Assembly: GCF_018691265.1 (NCBI RefSeq)
Contig: NW_024881329.1
Span: 3,968,001-4,032,000 of the forward strand
Length of the DNA: 64,000 nucleotides
Direction of reading: 5' to 3'
Origin: Tyto alba
Lineage: Eukaryota > Chordata > Aves > Strigiformes > Tytonidae
Shown here: positions 1 through 13,914 of the stretch, piece by piece
Layout of the letters: every line of letters starts with the position of its first letter
How positions within the stretch are numbered: the first letter of the stretch is position 1
Position numbers and translations under genes: made by a program
Notes under the pieces: model-generated
The model's input: only the letters and a program-made list of their open reading frames with translations
Told to the model about the DNA's origin: nothing
Databases searched by the model: none

Positions 1-3000
1 GAAGATTGCTTTCTCTGCTGAGCTCATGCTCTCATGTATCAAGAGTTACATCTCTCCATGGAGTTAAACCATTGAAAGTAGGTGTCAGATTTTTTCCCTG
101 CTTGGTTCTCTTTCCTGTCTGGAAACAGTCATGTAACAATGTGAAGGAGTATGTGGGTGGTGCTAGAGGACATGGGAAGTCCTGTTTCACTCTTAACTTC
201 GTATTGAGTTTCATGTCAATTGAATTGTCCTTGAAACTGAGAAATAAACCTCTTGGTTTCATAGTTTTAAAAAATTTCTTTCTGAAAGTGATTTGCATTT
301 AGTCACTTTTTTTCTTGGTATACATAGGTTACAGGAATCAATAGGAAAAACACTACTTAATCTTATGAGAATCTTATTATGGACAAAATTATGATGGTAG
401 GGGTCTTTGGGGGCCTTGAGATGGATGGTTGTTTGCCTTTCTGGTTTGTTTGTTTGTTTATTTTTATGAAGCCAAATGGCTTCAGTTGAAACTTGCAATA
501 AGTCTTCCTGAAGCTGCATGTTGATAAAAATTGGAGAATCCCAGTGAGTGGGATTATTATTAACATGAACTCTTTTCTCTTGGGGTGTAGAGAGAATATT
601 TCTTTTCTGCTGGGCTCCTTATTTTCACAACGCTTTCAGGAAGTTTAAATCTCCTCTGACGTGCCTGACCTTCTGATCTGTCTGTATCGACTAGTGGATC
701 TGGGATTTTTGAGAGGGAAACTGGAGGTAGACAAGGTAATCACGTGGACCTCTAGGGAAACCAGCCCCAAAATAGAAACCCCTCGTCAACCTCTCTTTCA
801 AGTGAGAACCGATGGCAAATTTCCTCTGCTGTTTATATCATTGCTCCAAGCTGAGAATGCTTTATTGGATAATTAAAAGCAGTTCTTCTAGGCTGACTGA
901 TTTTTTCTTTTTAGCAGCTTTTAGCTGTCTAAAAAGTTAGGTTAGGTAGTATAAGCAAATCACATAGGCTTTCCCTTCATGGAAAAGGATAGGTACTCCT
1001 GAAAGTGTAGTTTATTACATCTTAAGGCACCTAGGACACTTGAGATTAATTTCCCTTTGTATGTGCCACCTTCTCTCCATGAATTATAGAAATAACCATG
1101 CATGTTTACCCTACTCAAGTACTTGGAGTTTTCATTCTCCATCAAGTTACTTTCTAGACAGGCAGTTAATATTAACTTAGTTAATCAGTATTAATACTGA
1201 TGATGTTTGTGTAATTGTTTTGTAGTTATGAGCATGCTTGAAATATATCACATCTGGTCACGGAGGTTTTTAACAGTTTAACTGGTATTTGCAATATGGT
1301 ACAATTACATTTCTGATGCCTGGATACATGCTGGCTTTTGTTTGTGTTTTCCTTTCAAGAAGCATAAATCACCGATTATGTGGCTCAGTACTTAGATATA
1401 TGTAGCGTAAGGTTGTAATCTGCCCTTTTCAACAGTTCGGTTTAACTGTGCTTCTTTGTTATGGATTGCAGCTTGCCTTGAGGGTCATCCCATTGACTTG
1501 GATGGGAATATTCAAGAATAAATTTATATAGAGTGGAAGAGGGGTCAGAAATAAGCACTGTGTGATGTAGCATGGGCAGCTTAGTGTTAAAGCCCCGAAC
1601 CAAAGTCTAATCCTGTGATCCAGATGAAACAAAATGTCAGAAGTATTCTTGCCAAAACTCTGAATAGCTTCTTTTATCATTGAGTCCTGTGATTGTGTTG
1701 GCTCACAGGCAAAGTTGCACAATGTACTGAGCAGCAGTGAGAGGTACAACCTGAGCAAAAGAGGAGCTTCTCAGCTCTGAGGAGGGAATAAATACTTCAG
1801 TGGGGTTCCTTTGAGCCTGAATTCTGACTAACTTATCTTTGTATTTATTTTAACAGTAAACCAAGTTGAATGTTGAAAAAACCCTGCTTTTTCCTCTGTA
1901 AAGAGTAGAAAGAACCACAGAACATAGAGAAATGTTAAAAGGAACTCCTTGGATGTTGTTAAGGATTCCAAAAGTAGTCTTTAATTGATGCCAAAACTAA
2001 TGCAGCTGGAATTTCCATGGAAAACATCAGAGCAGTGGCCAGTTAGTATACAAATACCTCCAGTTTCCAATAGATGCCCGACCTCCTCGAAGCTTCTTCA
2101 CGCAGTTCTCCCCGTTAAAAAAAACGTATCCGTGTTAAGCAGTATGCTTGAGATTGAAACAGTCAAACTTGACTTCTCATAGCAATACTAGGAGTCGTGT
2201 GGTGGTAACTACTAGGTGTTGTGCTGAGAACTGATTGCTTATTCTACAACCACCATTGTTTACTATCTTTTTAAACATAAAATATAATCAAATTTGTTGA
2301 AGAGATAATTCCCACTGCCTGCAAATAATTCACAGAGTGTTTAAAAACGAGGGCTTTTGTAGCATTTTTCAGAGTGATTTAGCACCTGAGATAAACGCAT
2401 TTCATGTCTTCATAGCATGAAATATTCATTACTATTACTAAAAATGTGTGAAACCACATATAGTATTACCAGAGAGTTTCTGCCACTTTTTGAGTACTGT
2501 AAAGCATGCTGTTTAAATAGGCACAATGTTTCTGGCTTTAACAGTATGCCACTTGGGACAAGTAATATGGTTCATGATAACAGAATTCTCTGATGTAACA
2601 CGCTAGGGGCAGGTTTCTAATGAGGAAAGCTCTACTGATGGACTTATTAAAACATGCATTCATGTCATCAGCTTTGGTATCCCAAGTGCAATAGCTTATA
2701 AATATTCAAATACCCAGTTATGGGACACAGCTGTACCATACTTTCATGTCTAATAGGTTTCCTTTGGCCATCCAGCTGATGAGGAAATGCATGTTGTACA
2801 CAAAGCAGTCCCTTATGTGCTTTTCTACTGTAATGTAATTGTTATTAATTACACCCTGAGCAGTACTAGCAATTGACACTTCTGCTCAAAGTTAAATGTG
2901 CAATGTATTATGTATTCAGGAAAAGGGAAACACGAGGTTGTCATTAAAGCCATTTTTAGCAGAGCTGGAAATAGGACACAGATCTAAGCATGGCAGACCT

Positions 3001-4647
3001 ACTTGTTTCATCCACTGAGATGGAACTCACCAAATGGCTGAGACTGGTTTTGCTGTCTTGCTCCCTCTGGCAGAGGAGGACAGGCCTCTGACTCTACTTT
3101 CCATGTTTAAGCCATCTTTACCAATGCTCTAAGAAAATTGGAAAACTATCTAAACTCAACTGCAGTTTAGGTAGCTTCTTACCCTCTCTAAGACCTGTAA
3201 AATTGGTTAAAAACTTTGACATTCGATCGATTCTAGAGCTCCTGGCCACCTGAGATACTATTTCTCTTGTAAAACCATTAAAAAAGAATGTAACTCAAGC
3301 TCTTTACGTGCACTACTCGTGTCAGTACTTGGTGGCTGTGCATCCGGCCTCCATTTTTTCCTCCCCTTAGTCCTAGAACAGAACTTAGCCTCATAATTAT
3401 TTATTTTTCATACTGAGAAAATACTTCTCTAAAAGAATGTTTTACAGGGGAAGGAACATTACCACCTCTCAGTAATGACATGATGTGAAATATGTCACGT
3501 TTCAGTTGTTTGTCACAGAGCGGTGGCTTGCATATTGGATTAGTAAATATTAAAGTTGAGTAGCTCTAAAGCAAGGAGTGACCTTTCCTTATGTAACCTC
3601 TTGCTTCATTTCTGGTAAGGCACAAATGTTGGTTCTTATTAGCTCCTCCATTGCTGAACAAATGTCATTTGGGGTGGGATGAGCATCTTTGGCTCCAGTG
3701 GGTAATCTTAGCTCTGGTTTGGCAGTAAGACCGTTGGTAACCAGACTGAACTTACAGTTTTTTGTTAATGTCACGTCTGACACAATGGGATCTTGAGAGG
3801 TTTACGCCAGACAGGCATACTAAAACCAACTTGTTGGAACAGTGAGTATCGAGAACGGCAGAGGTGTAAAGGGAAGGCTAAAGAATTAGATGATCTTTTG
3901 ACATTTAAAAACCCAACCAAACGAAACAGAGCAAAAAAGTTTTTATAATTACTGTCAGAATTTGTCTAGCTGTGGAGTAAGACTGCCATTTGCTTTATCA
4001 CATAAGGTATTGAGAAAAAATGTTTGGAAACTGGGCATTTCTGAAGATGTGTTTAGTTTAATTACTAATTTAAGCAACAGTAAATCTCGGATAAAAGAGA
4101 AGGCCCTAGAAAATTCAACTATTCCTAGAAAAAAATCGTACTATGAATCACCTGGAAGTGTAGCTCACATAAAGAGGAGATACACCTCAAGCTTTAGAAA
4201 AATGAGTGCAATAGTAATGCATAATATGAAATCCGGCTCCACTGATACCAGTTGTGTTTTCTGGTATGTTAATGCATTTAAAATGCATAACCAGGGCTTT
4301 GGTTGTTCTAATAATGCATACGTTCAGGTGGACTCTAAATCTGCCCTGCATTGTCCAATGTTTCAGCACAGAAAAGGCTCATCTGTCTCTTAACCAAGCT
4401 TCTTGTGCCCCTTCCTTTAAGTTGCAAGTGTTTTTCCCTCTTCAAGTATCACTCCACAGAGGGGATTCTTCTGGTCGGGTGGCTTTTGCTTGCTCTATCA
4501 GCTGCCTGCTAGCCTATGTACTGTTGCAGAGCCTTTAGTTTATTCTCGACATGTCCTAGGCATTGCTTTTATAAGGTCTCTCATTTTCCAAAGAGTTTTG
4601 GAGTACAGTGTTGCTGAATTCTGCCAAATATCAGTTTGGGTTTTTGG

Positions 4648-4669
4648 TTTTTTTTTTTTTTTTTTTTTT
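4648..4669. repeat. Poly-T tract, 22 bases
   Basis: Uninterrupted run of 22 T, preceded by a G/T-rich stretch; it may be an old retroposon tail in antisense or a simple homopolymer. Confidence 0.95.
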
Positions 4670-5899
4670 GTTAAATTCATTCCATATAATGCCTATTAGT
4701 TTCCTGAGGTATTTGATGTCTTGAAGCTCAGACCAGCTGCCACTGAGAAGGCCATGGCTTTTTTAAGATTTTTTTTTTCTTCTAGCAATGAATAGTGCAC
4801 TTGTCCTTTATTTGTAAAGGGAGCAGGGGAAAGGTGATAGTGAGTGAAGGGAGTTTCACAGAGCTGGAGTTCTCCTTTCGTAACTTTGAATTCTGCAAAG
4901 AGCTGCCTCTGTTGCACCATTTATTTATGTTGGACCCAAAACTGATAGAAACACGAATCCAAGCAAAAATATAAGTCTTTGCACATAACGGTAGCTTGGT
5001 TAATGGGGTATGCAACTTCAGAGAGATCTGGCTTATATCTTCGTTTTGCAAATGTAAGTTTAGTTTGGTCCGTTTGGAACATTATCAAAGCTCTAGGGAG
5101 ACTTTGCACCGAGTTAATCGTGTGCTTTGGTTGGTATAAATTAACTTCCCATTTTGGTATGCTATAATCCTGATGCGCTGAATGATAGCCCCAACTGTTT
5201 AATGCTCGCTGATTGGAACGAGCACAGGAAATTGGCACGAGGAGGAAACTACTTGCCTTCAGTACGTGAAATGTATTTGCCACTTAGCTGAAAATGCTGA
5301 CTTTGTTGCCTTCGGTGAGGTTTATTTTGCATGTCAAATAATTCTCCTCTCCTCCTTCGCAAATTTTAGAGGCAACTGTAAAATGCTGACTGAATGGGCT
5401 GCGTACATATGGCATCTGAGAGGTTTTTTATTAGCTTAAACTAGCACATGTGTTTTCCTGTGAGGAGCATTAAGTGCCTGGACTACAGGTTTAGTGTGTG
5501 ACTGTTTTTGCAGCTGTGTGGAAGAGCACGATGCGTATTCCCTGGAGCAGGCCTGGGAGAGAGCTCAAGTATGTTGAGGCAAAAGCAGGTTGTTTATGGG
5601 AACGTCAAACAGAAATATGGCACTTGAACTCTTATCACCGGTAACTGAGCGGTGGTTGCCCAGGTGTGTGAAAGGAATACCCCAGTTCCAACTGTGCGGG
5701 ATTTTGTTTCTGAACTTGACAGCTCTGTCCTGCAAAGCTGTCCTGCCAGTCTGGAAAAAATGAAAATTTTATTTTTCCCTTTGTTATCTGGAGGCAGCTG
5801 AAACAAGCATTAGTCCATTTGAAATGTAGTTCTTGTTAAACAAACTGTTAGTGAAGAGCACGGTCGTTGCTCTGGCCAGAAATCTTACTTTTGGAAGAT

Positions 5900-5961
5900 G
5901 GGTTTTGAAAACATGCTGCTTCTAGGAGAAGGGTTTTGAAAACATGCTGCTTCTAGGAGAA
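5900..5961 (+). repeat. Perfect 31-bp tandem duplication
   Basis: Two exact adjacent copies of a 31-bp unit that starts GGGTTTTGAAAACATGCTGC and ends TCTAGGAGAA. No differences between copies are visible, so the duplication is recent or kept homogeneous. Confidence 0.95.
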
Positions 5962-6982
5962 GAGGATATCAAGAGTATCTGTAGAAGTAGAGGTAATGTC
6001 CTGCTTTCTGCTTTTGGTGACCCCTCGCTCTTCTGGAAATGTCTTACTTGCAGAACACCTATCGATCCCAGAGAGGGTCCCATAAAACCAAAGCCCACGT
6101 AGAGGAGCTGGAAGGGTAGAGCTGAGAATCCTGAAGCAATGCTGTCTGTCACACAGTACAGTTTTGTAAGTCCCATCCTGGAGGGAGGGCAGGGCTGGGA
6201 GGGGATGTCTTGTCCGCACAAGAGAAATTCAAACTTTATCAGAAGTTCCTCTTTGGTGTACTCTACCTGCTTTTGCAGGAGCAGGTTGTTGAAATAGCTC
6301 GTAATAGCTCATGAGATTTAAATGTGGGGGCCTCGTGGTGTCACTGTGCATAGCCAGCTATGCTTCCATCCACAGTGCTGCTACCTCCTTGTCTTGGAGC
6401 GTTTTTGTGGGAGAGGGTGATGAGAGTACCGGGTTTCTCGGATTTGGGTGGAGTTAAAGACTACATGGGGTTTGCTCCAAGCTGTAGGAGAAACCTGTAG
6501 CTGACAGCAAGTCAAGCTCAGATCTCCCCTATCTTTCCAGTCTTCCTGACTTCTGCCTACCTGGGGAACGAGGGTGGGAATTGCTACAGCTTGCGGGTGT
6601 GTCTTCTCTTCATTTGGACCCTGGATAGTGCCCTTCCCTTGAGAAGTCTTTGTAGACAGGAATGGCTGGGCTGTGGGTAGGGTTGAGATGATGCACGTGC
6701 AGTGCTGTCAGCTTTGGAGGGGTGGGACACTCAAAGAACTAGCAGAGCTTCAGAGGTCAGGTTTGCTGCAGAGTGAGAATGCAGATATCCTTGGTCAGAT
6801 GGTGACTGTATGGGGGCGAGGAACAACAAAAAAGGAAAATTAATTTAATAAGTTTCTAGAGAAAAAAATACAGTTCCTATATTTTCTACTTTTTTATTAT
6901 GAGGTGTTCCCCCCTTTCATGCCTTAAATCTACAGATAATTCTGCAGGCCTACATCTTGCGTTTAAAAACTCCATACATACC

Positions 6983-7004
6983 AAAAAAAAAAAAAAAAAA
7001 AAAA
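6983..7004. repeat. Poly-A tract, 22 bases
   Basis: Uninterrupted run of 22 A in AT-rich intron sequence. No retrotransposon body was recognised upstream. Confidence 0.95.
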
Positions 7005-8680
7005 TCACTAAAAATTAAATATAAAATGAAACCTGGCTGCAGTTTGTGTAAAATATGACTCTTGAATACCACCATTTTTCAAGAGGAAAAATTGATTTAA
7101 TGTAAAAATACTTGAAAATTAGAGGTTTCTAGCTTCCCATCCTTACCAGTGTTTTCCTTCTTTCCTTCTGCACTTTTCTAATAGAATGAAAAGAGGTGAG
7201 TAAGAAAGAAAACTGAATATTCAAGGAAAGCTTAAAGTTATTTTCCACTTTTCAAAGCCAGTGGTACAAAATACTTTTTCATCAATAATCTTTCTAATTT
7301 CTGGTTTAAAATGTGTTGTCGCTTCCTGGCTGCTGTCATAGTGTGGCCTCAAACAAAAAAAGAAAGTACATTAGTATGTCAGAAATCACTAGATTTCAAG
7401 TGTTGCTGTTACCAAACTGTGTCGCAGGTGACGAGAGCTTGACCATTACATCTTAAAAATGCCATCTACCATTACATTCCCTTTTAAATACGCAAAGTGA
7501 ATCTGTTGCAGGTTAAGCTGGGCTGCTCATGGCCAGATTCTTCCTTTTGTGTGGCTCTTCTTTCAGGTAAGAGATATTGTGGAATATTTATTTTTTCTCA
7601 GAAAGGAATAGTGTTGTAACCGTGATAGTCTAAGGGTATAAGAGAAACATAGTTTGCTGGAAGACACACTAGCTTTTGTTGCCCTCTCATTTATAGCTGG
7701 GAAAAAACAGGCACACAGTGTCTTCGTGAGGTGTCCCCCAATAAATTCAGTGTTAACCGTGGAGCAGAGGGAGAACTTGTGAACTGCTCAGTGTAGGACA
7801 CAGTGGATATGAAGTGGCTTTTTAAAAAATGAGTGAGGAAGGTTATTTAATAAAAAGCATGCAACAAGATACTTGACAAGATAAAAATAATCGGATCAGG
7901 GAAAGTAACCACTGTGTAAGTGGTATTAATATGAAAAGCTCTCTGTGACATAAAAATATAGATTACTTGGCTTAGACTGAATTTTTTAATAGTCCGTGAC
8001 AGTTCCTTTCTACTTGTCTTAGCATATTGAATGTACCAATGAATGAGTATGCATCTCTGTGAGCTATGTGTATGTGTGCTTAATCTTAAATAGGTGAATA
8101 GTTCTTTTGAATTCAGCGAGATATAAAATGAAGCATATGCTACACTGGGTAGAAGCCAGAGCATTTTTCACTTTGAAGGAGAGGGTCCAGTGTGAATTCC
8201 TTCTAGAGACTTTTATGAAGCCTTGAATAAGAGGTTCATGAAACAGAAACGAGTGGGGTTTTTGAATCATTTTTGCGCCAGTGTTAGCATGTTGACACTT
8301 CCTTTCTCCTGCCAAATCCTTTGGGTTTAGAGGCTAGTTCTTGAGCATACTTTGTGATGGGGGAGAACTCCACACTAAAGCAAGTATCGTAAAGTAAATG
8401 TGCAAGCCCAGCTTAATTTACTTCTATAAATTCCTGGTGGATATCATCAGCAACTAAGTTCAAACGCTAAGGGCGGCTGCGTCGTGAGGAGACTTGTGCA
8501 GGGGTGACGGTGTGGAAAGTTGTTCTAACGCGGCCGTGCTCCGAGCCCCTGCCTTCACGTGCACAGTTACACCACCGACATCTGAGGCCTTTTGTAGTCG
8601 GTGGAAAAATTTCAACTGCCTGCATTTGGATTTGGCTGAAACCCTGAGTGAGAAGAGAGCTAAGGAAATCAATTAAAGGC

Positions 8681-8766
8681 TTTTTAAATGCACCTAAGGG
8701 AGTTAGGTGCCGAACTCCTATTGAAATTCAATAGGATTTAGTTGCTTGGAGCCTTTGGAAAATCTC
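8681..8766. mobile_element. Ancient palindromic interspersed repeat (MITE-like)
   Basis: GCACCTAAGGGAGTTAGGTG leads into a 9-bp-arm palindrome, CCTATTGAA-A-TTCAATAGG (8717-8735), then GATTTAGTTGCTTGGAGCC. It resembles a repeat common in turtles and other sauropsids whose halves read as TTAGGTGCCTAACTCCCATTG and its complement. The perfect core in diverged flanks suggests a foldback element. The family name is not certain. Confidence 0.45.
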
Positions 8767-10800
8767 AATCTAAAATTGTAGGCCTGCAGTATTCTTTACT
8801 GGTCCCAGTGCTATTGTTCTGTGCTCTCGGCACTGATTAAGAGAAAATAGAAAAGCTTTGGCACAATCAACAGTTTTAACTCTGTCTCCTAGTAAGTGTC
8901 CCTTTTTTTCAGAACATGAACACTTACGTAAATATTATTTAATCTTAATTAAAAACATTAATAAGGGGACCTTAATGCTGTCCAGTAACTTCTTAGGATT
9001 AATTATGGGCCTCTGAAGATAGAAATGTGATACTGATATCATGGGGTTTGTTTTCCATTGCCTGTTTAATCATTTGGTGCCAAATATGCTAGATAGAGAA
9101 TTGTAGCAAATGAGACGAGGCTTTTTGAAAGGAAGGAGCACCAAGTGTTCTGGCCTTAAGCATTTAAAAACCACTTACCGTTACTGTTTTTTGACTTGAA
9201 AAGTTGCAGTTTTCAAGATCTTTGGAAGTGAGGAGAATTAGGGTGAAAAAAATTTCCAATCCTAAATGGTGCTTTTGGCACTTGCTGTTGCTCAGTGTTT
9301 ATATGTGTGAAAAAACATTTATCTTTTTATTTTTGATTTATACTTAATCAAACTGGCACTCTTACTTTATAGGGCTTGCTGTCTGTCTGTTTGCCTAGGC
9401 CATCTGATTCTGCTGTTCTATGTATTTTAGAAAACACAGTACAGCTTTCAGGCAAAAATCCTGCCTTTCTCAACAGAACAAAGAGGGGCCTCTCTATACA
9501 AAGTGAGTGAGATTAGAAGAAACAGTTGCCTTTGCTGCTGTTAATTTGCATACCCTGCTCGGGCTGTAGACAAGCGCTGTCCGGGGCATTTTGCAAGCCC
9601 TGATGTATCAGGTGAACAGCGTGCTGTGAAGAGGACTCTAGCTCCCTCTGAACTACGGTGTAGCCTGAGTGGCTTGGTTTTTGCATCCTACCCTTCTGTG
9701 AGTGTAAATGTAACCAATTTCTCCACATGAGAGACACACTCCTGCTTTGTTTTGACATTTTGGTGGCTGTAGAGGATATGCTGCATCCCTGTCCGTGAAG
9801 ATGCTGAGCCCGTTTCTGTTGCCCACTCCAGCCCCACAGCCTCTGGCTGACAGCAAGTGCCCCGTTCGTCACTTTGCATTAGCATCAGCAGATCTATTGT
9901 CCCCTCTCCTGGCTCCTTCAGAGACCTCCTTGTCACAGCTTCAGAACAAAACTTTTGGCAGTGTCCCCGCTCCACTACTGTTGCCTGAGACTGCGAGGAG
10001 GTTGCTGTTCCACTTTGCTGTGAGCTCTGTAGCAGAGCTCTTCTGTTGCCTTGCCTCACAAATAGGTATTGGTGCTGGTTGGCATGCAATCCCTAAATCA
10101 GCTATGGGAGAGCTGCTTTCCCCGTTTAAAGGAATTCATGGGAACTTTATCATCCTTGAAGCTAGAATCTGAAAGAAGCTAGATTTGAAAGATTCAGGAG
10201 AATAATGTGGCTGATCCCTCCAATGAGGATAATGTAGTAGAGCTTGTGATATGGCAGAGATGGGTAGGAGTCATATTCCCAGTAAAACATTGGGGTGGGA
10301 GGAAATTCTTATAGTACAAGACATATGCTTATGAGGCTTAAAGTCATCCCCCTCATCAATGCCTCTTGTTTTCCTGTGCTTCTTATCTCCCTTTCCTCTT
10401 AAGGCAGCCACCTCTATGGCAGATGGAACAAGCTGTATGTCATATTTGATTGTTGGTCTTCAGTAGCCAGTCAGAAAAATGCAGTGGTATGCTTTGCCTC
10501 CTTGCTCCTAAACATGTATTTTACCTCTCTTACATTTATGGAGTTCATGGAAAAAAGTCTAAACTCAGAGTAAAGGCATTCTTATTCACAGCAGGTTTCA
10601 GATGACCTCATCTAGTCCTCCCACGTCAAATGGCTGCATGAACTTCTGTAATGCTCCATGAACAGTTACAGCTTTGAGATCTACAGGCAAAGCCTCAGGC
10701 AATACATTCTCCATGCAGATGCTTTCTCAGCCTCCAGAGACAATTTCTTTATCTGATAAATAACTGTTGTTATGAAGTCATGATCCCTTCCATGTCAGGA

Positions 10801-10887
10801 TTTTGTTGTATTTTGTTGTTTTTTTTGTTTTGTTTTGTTTCAGTTTGGGTGTTTTTTTGTTTTGTTTGTTTGTTTGTTTGTTTTTTT
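10801..10887. repeat. T/G simple repeat (TTTTG and TTTG units)
   Basis: TTTTGTTGTA and TTTTGTTTTG units pass into a clean run of TTTG repeats at the end. Low-complexity sequence; the overlapping 60-codon frame is an artefact. Confidence 0.9.
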
Positions 10888-13800
10888 CCAAGCTATTAAT
10901 TTGTCTAATTGCTTTTAAACATCTCCTTCAGCTAAATTTAGGGACTCTGTCCTTCCTTTTGGAGTTGCTACTGCACTTTACCTGACAGTGTGGATTTTGG
11001 ATGCCTCCCAACATTGGATTGTAGCTCTTCCAATCCAGTGGGGGTGGAGTAGTAACGGAAGGGATTTTCAAGATGCATTTATTAGCAAAATAAACAAAAT
11101 GTTAATTTTGCTAATATGCTTGTGTGTATTTGTTTTCATAGATATGACTCTCTAGTCACACAGCTGAAGAAATCTGGTTCCTCCTTCAACTCAGTCACAG
11201 TCCTTTTCATTAATAACTTTTCCCTGTTGTCCTCCAGTGGAAGGGATTTTCTTGTTCTTGTGTCTAATGGCATCCTGAAGTTTGTCAAGGCAATAGTTAA
11301 AATGTCCTTGCTCATAGCAGGTCCATCTCTTCAGTGTAAGTCAAACCTAATACATGGGCTTTTCATTACAGCTGTTCTTTGAGCCTTTCTCTGTGTGGGT
11401 TTATTACAAAACTGTGATTAATCCACGGGAGCTGTGGAGATAGGGGCTGTAAAAACAGATAGCATGGGTATGTTTGTCAGGGGACTGTATTTTTATGTAT
11501 CCTGCCTAAGTTCCTTGATCTGGTGATGAGAGCTGTACTTTAGCCAGGTGATTAAGTTATGACATATCTGTCTCAGGCTGAGGATAATTTTATGTTTTGA
11601 TGGCTCTTTCATTATACTTGAAGCAATTCCCAAAGCTGCTCATGTAGTACCCACTCAACTCAAAGGAACTTCCGTTTCCCTGTCAAAACTGGTAAAGTGA
11701 GTAGTGAGATGCACTGAAAAATCTGTCGTGAGACTTGCGAAATGGATCCCACATGCTGACCACACTCCTGCACCAATGCACCAGTGCAGGCACAAGCTCC
11801 TTTACTGGTCTTTATGAGATATATTTAATTCCTGGGCACCTGCTGAATGGCAGCCTGCAGATCTAGTGTAGTTTCACCAGGCACTGTACCACAGCAGAAA
11901 TGCTCAAAGCTTGTTACGCTAGTTTTATCTACCCGTTCCTTTTAGTTGAAAGTGTGAATTTACATGTGAGAAGTTGCTCGCAGCTGGAGAGTAGAGTTCT
12001 TCAAGAAAAGCAATCTACATGTGTATCTCATGTTCATTTTTTCTACCTTTTCATCCAGAGTTAATCTGGTACTTGGCTGTGTTGGGATTATGTGGCTGAG
12101 AGGGTGTGAAGATGGCATTAAGCATATGCCTGGCCTAAGCAGGAAGGATGGCAGAAGTGAGAGTATCATGTGCAAATCCAATAATTAAAAGGGAAAAAAG
12201 TCTCCCCTCTTAAGCAGGAGGGCTCCTGTATGCCCGCAGTATGAAGGTACACTACTGCCACATCCCAGAGGGCTCTTTCTACCACGTCAGTGAAAGTTTT
12301 TTACCTCAGTGTTGTATTTCTGTTTTCACCTTGTAGAAAAGAGATCACAGTTAAGTTACATAGGGTTGAGTGGGTACTTGCACAGTGTGGTTCTTGTGTG
12401 TCTGTAACTTTAACCAGGAAAACTCCTCCACTGAGCTTTAATCCTCACTCCCACTAGTGTTTTGCAGGCAGTTATTTTCTCTGTATTTTAATTTTTCACT
12501 TGTAGCGAATGTGGTTTTGTTTCTCATTTCACTCATTGTTACATCCTCTCTCTCTGCTCAGCACTTTATCTTTCTGTTTTCCTTTATCAGCTTCTCAAAG
12601 CCATGTTTCAGTGTAGCTGATTCATTGTCAGAAGCGCAAATTTTTATACAGTGCACTTATTACATAGGTGTTAAGCGGGCAACTAGGAGAAAGTATTGAA
12701 GAAACAGTGGAACAATTAAATCTGTAGTGCAACTCAGATTTGCTGAAGTTCTCAGGTGTGAGGCATTGCTGCTCTCTGCCAGGGAACTCGTATTAAATGG
12801 AATTAGCCCTAGTTACTACCAGCATAAAAGAGTGAAGGATCAGGTTGGCATCCTTCTAGTTGATGTAAAGTTTTGTGTTAGGCTGTTCATCAGGAAAATT
12901 TAGACAGTATTTTAGCAGCTAAGGCAGGCATAATTTTCTAATGTAATTTTTCCTTGTTGTCTGCAAGTTTTTGGCTGCTAATACAAGTGTGTACCAACAG
13001 GAATTCATCAGCCTCCCCCACTCCCAGGAGACTACTTATTGGACTTATGCAACGCAAGATATTAAACCCACTTTTGTCTGTCACATAGCCACGGGCAGGG
13101 GAGGGGGAATTTGCCAGTTGCTAATGGATACCTGGAGTTTTTGTGTATGACCATGAAGAACAGCTTGTGCACTTTCACCCCCTATGTTCCCTGAATAACT
13201 TGGGTCTCATTTAGGTCAATAAGCCTTTATCAAAACGTCAGGAGTGAAAAATGTGTCTTGGTGTAAGCCGACTGGTCGTTCCCTCCAGTCACCGGAGTCT
13301 ATAGGACAATCAATGTTCTCTAAGCTTGTCTGCATGTCACGCAAAGAGCTGGATGACAGTAACCATTGACTGCGTGTCTGTCGCATTGTCTTTGGGACAG
13401 CCCCCATTTGCATACTTGCCGGTGTGCCTGTTATCCACTGAACCATGGAGGGCCTTGAAAAAACATACGCGCACAACTCCGATGCAAATTTCCTATGCAG
13501 AGAATACACGCTTCTTTAAAGCACAATCCAGGCTTTCACTTCCTACCTTCTTGCTATAAAACTGAAACTGTGATCCTGCCAAAGCAATGGTGCCTGCTCA
13601 GAGTGCTGTTTGTGGTTTCATTGTGCTAAAACATTAACTTTTCTCTAGGTTTTTCTTTGCCTACCAAGATAATTTTTTTATCGTTCTTTTGCTTTTGGTA
13701 GTTGCTTTGGGGGATGTCTGAACAGTATGATCTGTGCTATCACATATGATGTGAGGCCACACATCCCTTCCTCAAATCAGTTACCTTGAATGAAGGACAG

Positions 13801-13914
13801 GTTTTGCTCCCTGTATGGTTGCTCTTGTCTTTTGTTAAGGAAGTTTCCTCTGTGGTAGTGATGAAAGGAGACATACTAACCTTCTGCATAGAGAAGAGTA
13901 CTTGGATATTGGGA

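Noticed and set aside
3962..4393. 143-codon + strand frame in presumed intron 2
   Set aside because: It starts at a non-ATG codon, resembles no protein I know, and its composition follows the AT-rich background.
10590..10720. CR1-like CCTCATCTAGTCCTCCC stretch
   Set aside because: One short word match only; no downstream CR1 words.
11767..11790. 7-bp stem hairpin CCTGCAC / GTGCAGG
   Set aside because: Too short and common to suggest a structured RNA or terminator in a vertebrate intron.
13216..13559. Overlapping open frames on both strands
   Set aside because: Neither translation resembles a known protein, and there are no convincing splice or promoter signals around it.
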